7,775 nt of DNA from Acidobacteriaceae bacterium (GTDB lineage: Bacteria > Acidobacteriota > Vicinamibacteria > Vicinamibacterales > CAVVIG01): contig JAISPN010000095.1 in the NCBI GenBank assembly GCA_031274845.1, forward strand, positions 1-7,775. The letters are read 5' to 3'. The notes under the pieces were generated by a model, which was not told the DNA's origin, did no database searches, and saw nothing but the letters and a program-made list of their open reading frames with translations. Shown in pieces: positions 6,021-7,775 of the stretch; position 1 is the stretch's first letter; every line of letters starts with the position of its first letter. Made by a program: the position numbers and the translations under genes.

Positions 6021-6563
6021 TTACGATCCCGACAGACGGATCGTCTGACGTCCGCGTCCGTCGAGAGACGACACCTCGATCGACTCCGTGCCGATGCGAA
6101 GAATCTTATATTGCCCGAGCACCGTCCCGCCTTCCTTGCCGTACAGCGGCGTGCCGCGCCCGTCAGAGAGGACGGCAATCTTTTCGCCGCCGCGAGGTTC
6201 GAGCAGTCCGATAAAGCGGAGCGGAATCGGCGGTGCCGGTGGCGGCTGCGGTGGTCTCGCGGGCGCGGGCGCGGCCGGCGGCGTGGTTGACCGTACCGCT
6301 GGCGGCGGGGTCTTCGGCGCAAACCGGAACAGATCGCGGGTGACTGCGCCCGGTTGCGGCCGTTCGCGGTCGAGCGCGTCGAGGTGCACGTCGAGCGTCT
6401 GCGGCGCGACGGCCGCCTCGCGTGCGACAGGCGAGCGATTTCCCGCGACGGCCGGCGTAGACGGTGGCGTCGTGCCGGGCCACGGCCAGCGCACGTAGAC
6501 CAACACCGCGAGCGCGACGAGGAGGACGCCGAGAAGGAGTTGCTGGCGGCGCTTAGGACCCAT
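6021..6563 (-). CDS. PilP/GspC-like inner-membrane-to-secretin linker
   Basis: The 180-residue product has a basic start M-G-P-K-R-R, one membrane helix (about 8-24), a long Pro/Ala-rich linker (about 84-114), and a compact C-terminal domain (115-180) beginning L-R-F-I-G-L-L-E and containing K-I-A-V-L-S-D-G-R-G-T-P-L-Y and I-L-R-I-G-T-E-S-I-E-V. That domain looks like the beta-sandwich homology region of GspC/PilP, which binds the N-terminal domains of the secretin. R-D-L-F-R-F (76-81) corresponds to the R-D-P-F-like motif often seen before it. There is no lipobox, so it is anchored by a helix as in GspC rather than by lipid as in proteobacterial PilP. Position between pilO and the secretin gene is as expected for pilP. 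It overlaps the pilO end by 11 nt. Assignment rests on architecture and context; sequence identity to characterised PilP is low by eye. Confidence 0.72.
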   Translation of the reverse strand: MGPKRRQQLLLGVLLVALAVLVYVRWPWPGTTPPSTPAVAGNRSPVAREAAVAPQTLDVHLDALDRERPQPGAVTRDLFRFAPKTPPPAVRSTTPPAAPAPARPPQPPPAPPIPLRFIGLLEPRGGEKIAVLSDGRGTPLYGKEGGTVLGQYKILRIGTESIEVSSLDGRGRQTIRLSGS

Positions 6564-7134
6564 GGGCCGCCTGTCGGACGTAGGTGGATAGATTGATCGT
6601 CAGCGTCAGCTCGCCGGAGCCGTTCGCGTCGGTGAGCGCGATGTCGTTGATGACGAGGAACTCCGGCGCGCGTTCCAGCGCGTCGATGAACGCGCGCAGG
6701 TTGGCGTACTCGCCGTGCAGTTGCATCCGGATCTTCATCTCCGTCAGATGCTCATCTTTCTTGGGCGCGGCGAGATCCATCGTCCGCCGGGTGTAGGTGA
6801 CGCCACTCTTGTCGGCGAGCGCCGGCAGCTTCGCGTACGTCATCCGGCGTGCGCCGACCAGATCTGGCGGCAACACCTTCGTATAGAAGGCGGCTAATGC
6901 CTGCTGCGCATCTTCTGCGCCAGCGACGAGTTGTTTCGCCTGCGCAAGCTCGCGTTCGGCGTCGGCTCGCGCGTGCGCGGCCACCTCCGCGCGATGCGCC
7001 GCGCCAGTCGACTGCTGCATCAACGGACGCACGACGAGAAAGAATGCGAGCAGGTTGCCCGCGAGGATCGTGCCGATGACGACAAGCGGCACCCGGCGTT
7101 CTGCCGCAATCCGCGTGAGGAGTGCGCGAGTCAT
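6553..7134 (-). CDS. pilO: Type IV pilus assembly protein PilO (GspM-like)
   Basis: PilO pairs with PilN in the inner-membrane alignment complex and links to PilP in the periplasm. The 193-residue product has a short cytoplasmic start, one membrane helix (about 15-37, starting V-P-L-V-V-I-G-T), an Ala-rich coiled-coil segment (about 45-80), and a ferredoxin-like C-terminal part. The conserved block G-E-Y-A-N-L-R-A-F-I-D-A-L-E-R-A-P-E-F-L (141-160), followed by V-I-N-D-I-A-L, is the typical PilO signature. Tandem L-P-P-D-L (88-92) and R-R-M-T-Y-A-K-L-P-A-L-A also fit the family. The ATG at 7134 shares one base with the pilN stop (TGATG) and has GAGG 10 nt upstream, so translation is probably coupled. 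Confidence 0.88.
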   Translation of the reverse strand: MTRALLTRIAAERRVPLVVIGTILAGNLLAFFLVVRPLMQQSTGAAHRAEVAAHARADAERELAQAKQLVAGAEDAQQALAAFYTKVLPPDLVGARRMTYAKLPALADKSGVTYTRRTMDLAAPKKDEHLTEMKIRMQLHGEYANLRAFIDALERAPEFLVINDIALTDANGSGELTLTINLSTYVRQAAHGS

Positions 7135-7712
7135 CAGCGCGCCGCCTCGGGTGATGTGGCGCCCGGTTCGTACCGCATCTGCAGCGACGATTCGACCTGT
7201 CCCTCGCCGTTCATCTGTTCTTCGGTGGACTGGACATCCGTGAAGGCGCCGAGCGCATCGAGCTGTTCCATGAACGTGTCGATCGCCTTAACCGAGCGTG
7301 CCTGCACAATGACGGTGAGCAGGATGCTGTGCGCGCGGTCGATTTTGGGTTGGATCGAGGTAATGCGGACATCGGGCGGAAGCGTGGCCTCAAAGGTGTT
7401 GAAGAGCGCCGTCCACGACAGCATCCGCCGATCGATGAGCGCATTCGCCTCACGCGCGTCCGCGGCGGCCCGCTCGGTCTGACGCGGATCGACCGTGGCT
7501 CGAAGCCGCTGCGCGTCGGCGCGCATGTTGGCGGCGGCCGCTTCGTCCGCGGAGGCTCTGGTCGCGAGTTCGGCGTGGCTGCCGGAGTAATGAAGAACGG
7601 CCGCGACGTGCAGCACCGTGGCGGCAAGCGCGACGCACGCGGCAATGGCCAGCAAGAGGTTGACGAGGCGGACGTTGTAGAACGGCCGCGTCGCAAGATT
7701 GGTGCGAATCAC
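7134..7712 (-). CDS. pilN: Type IV pilus assembly protein PilN (GspL C-terminal-like)
   Basis: PilN is the inner-membrane partner of PilO; its short cytoplasmic N-terminus binds PilM. The 192-residue product begins M-I-R-T-N-L-A-T-R-P-F-Y, which corresponds to the I-N-L-(L/A) PilM-binding motif of the family. One membrane helix spans about 16-41, then a coiled-coil stretch (about 45-95). The periplasmic domain holds the diagnostic block S-W-T-A-L-F-N-T-F-E-A-T-L-P-P-D-V-R-I-T (99-118). The start is a GTG at 7712, supported by GGGAGG 7 nt upstream. It overlaps the stop of the preceding gene in a GTGA arrangement, so the two are probably translationally coupled. Confidence 0.9.
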   Translation of the reverse strand: MIRTNLATRPFYNVRLVNLLLAIAACVALAATVLHVAAVLHYSGSHAELATRASADEAAAANMRADAQRLRATVDPRQTERAAADAREANALIDRRMLSWTALFNTFEATLPPDVRITSIQPKIDRAHSILLTVIVQARSVKAIDTFMEQLDALGAFTDVQSTEEQMNGEGQVESSLQMRYEPGATSPEAAR

Positions 7713-7775
7713 AAGGCGGCCTCCCGGTGACGGGTGAGCACGCCGACCAGCGGTGCAAGACGCGCGAGTAGTTCC
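7709..7775 (-). CDS. C-terminal end of the upstream operon gene, probably PilM-like (cut by window edge)
   Basis: Only the last 21 complete codons are present, ending L-T-R-H-R-E-A-A-L and then TGA at 7711-7709. The frame is supported by the GTGA overlap with pilN, the usual tight arrangement of pilM-pilN. Position directly before pilN suggests the actin-like ATPase PilM, or the cytoplasmic part of a GspL-like protein. The visible residues themselves are not diagnostic and do not show the G-L-A-L-R ending common in proteobacterial PilM, so the name rests on gene order alone. Confidence 0.5.
   Translation of the reverse strand, partial: ELLARLAPLVGVLTRHREAAL
7720..7725 (-). promoter_or_regulatory. 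Ribosome binding site for pilN
   Basis: GGGAGG on the minus strand lies 7 nt before the GTG at 7712, inside the end of the preceding coding region. It confirms the non-ATG start, since there is no ATG nearby that keeps the conserved N-L-A-T-R-P-F motif. Confidence 0.6.

Overview
The window is GC-rich bacterial chromosome, tightly packed, with no RNA genes, IS elements or CRISPR arrays visible. A PilN/PilO/PilP-like set followed directly by a TPR-containing secretin and three W-ending or RGG-tailed pseudopilins, next to murQ, fits an Acidobacteriota member (perhaps Vicinamibacteria). That placement is an inference from gene order and composition, not a computed assignment.

Layout. (1) Positions 1-224, minus strand: the 5' end of a XerC/XerD-type tyrosine recombinase, running off the left edge. 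(2) Positions 272-2328, plus strand: a two-gene peptidoglycan-recycling unit, murQ (MurNAc-6-phosphate etherase) and a class C beta-lactamase-fold serine hydrolase resembling PBP4B/YfeW. (3) Positions 2342-7775, minus strand: an eight-gene operon read right to left. It holds the 3' end of an upstream gene (PilM/GspL position), pilN, pilO, a PilP/GspC-like protein, an outer-membrane secretin lipoprotein, two GspG-like pseudopilins in tandem, and a third, atypical pseudopilin with a Gly/Arg-rich tail. The two blocks converge with only 13 nt between their stop codons.

How the genes work together. PilN, PilO and the PilP-like protein would form the inner-membrane/periplasmic alignment complex connecting a cytoplasmic PilM-like protein to the secretin gate. 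The three pseudopilins would build the short pilus or piston. The mix of PilMNO-type assembly proteins with GspG-type pseudopilins makes this a hybrid between type IVa pilus and type II secretion; motor ATPase, platform protein and prepilin peptidase are not in the window. Genes in this operon overlap or are separated by at most 19-20 nt, so co-transcription is likely.

The most notable features are the RGG-rich tail on the last pseudopilin, its missing Glu at mature position +5, the tandem GspG-like pair sharing a D-G-x-x-Y-x-D-W C-terminus, and the TPR-secretin architecture with a Pro-rich tail. None of these proves a new system; the most promising item is the RGG-tailed pseudopilin.
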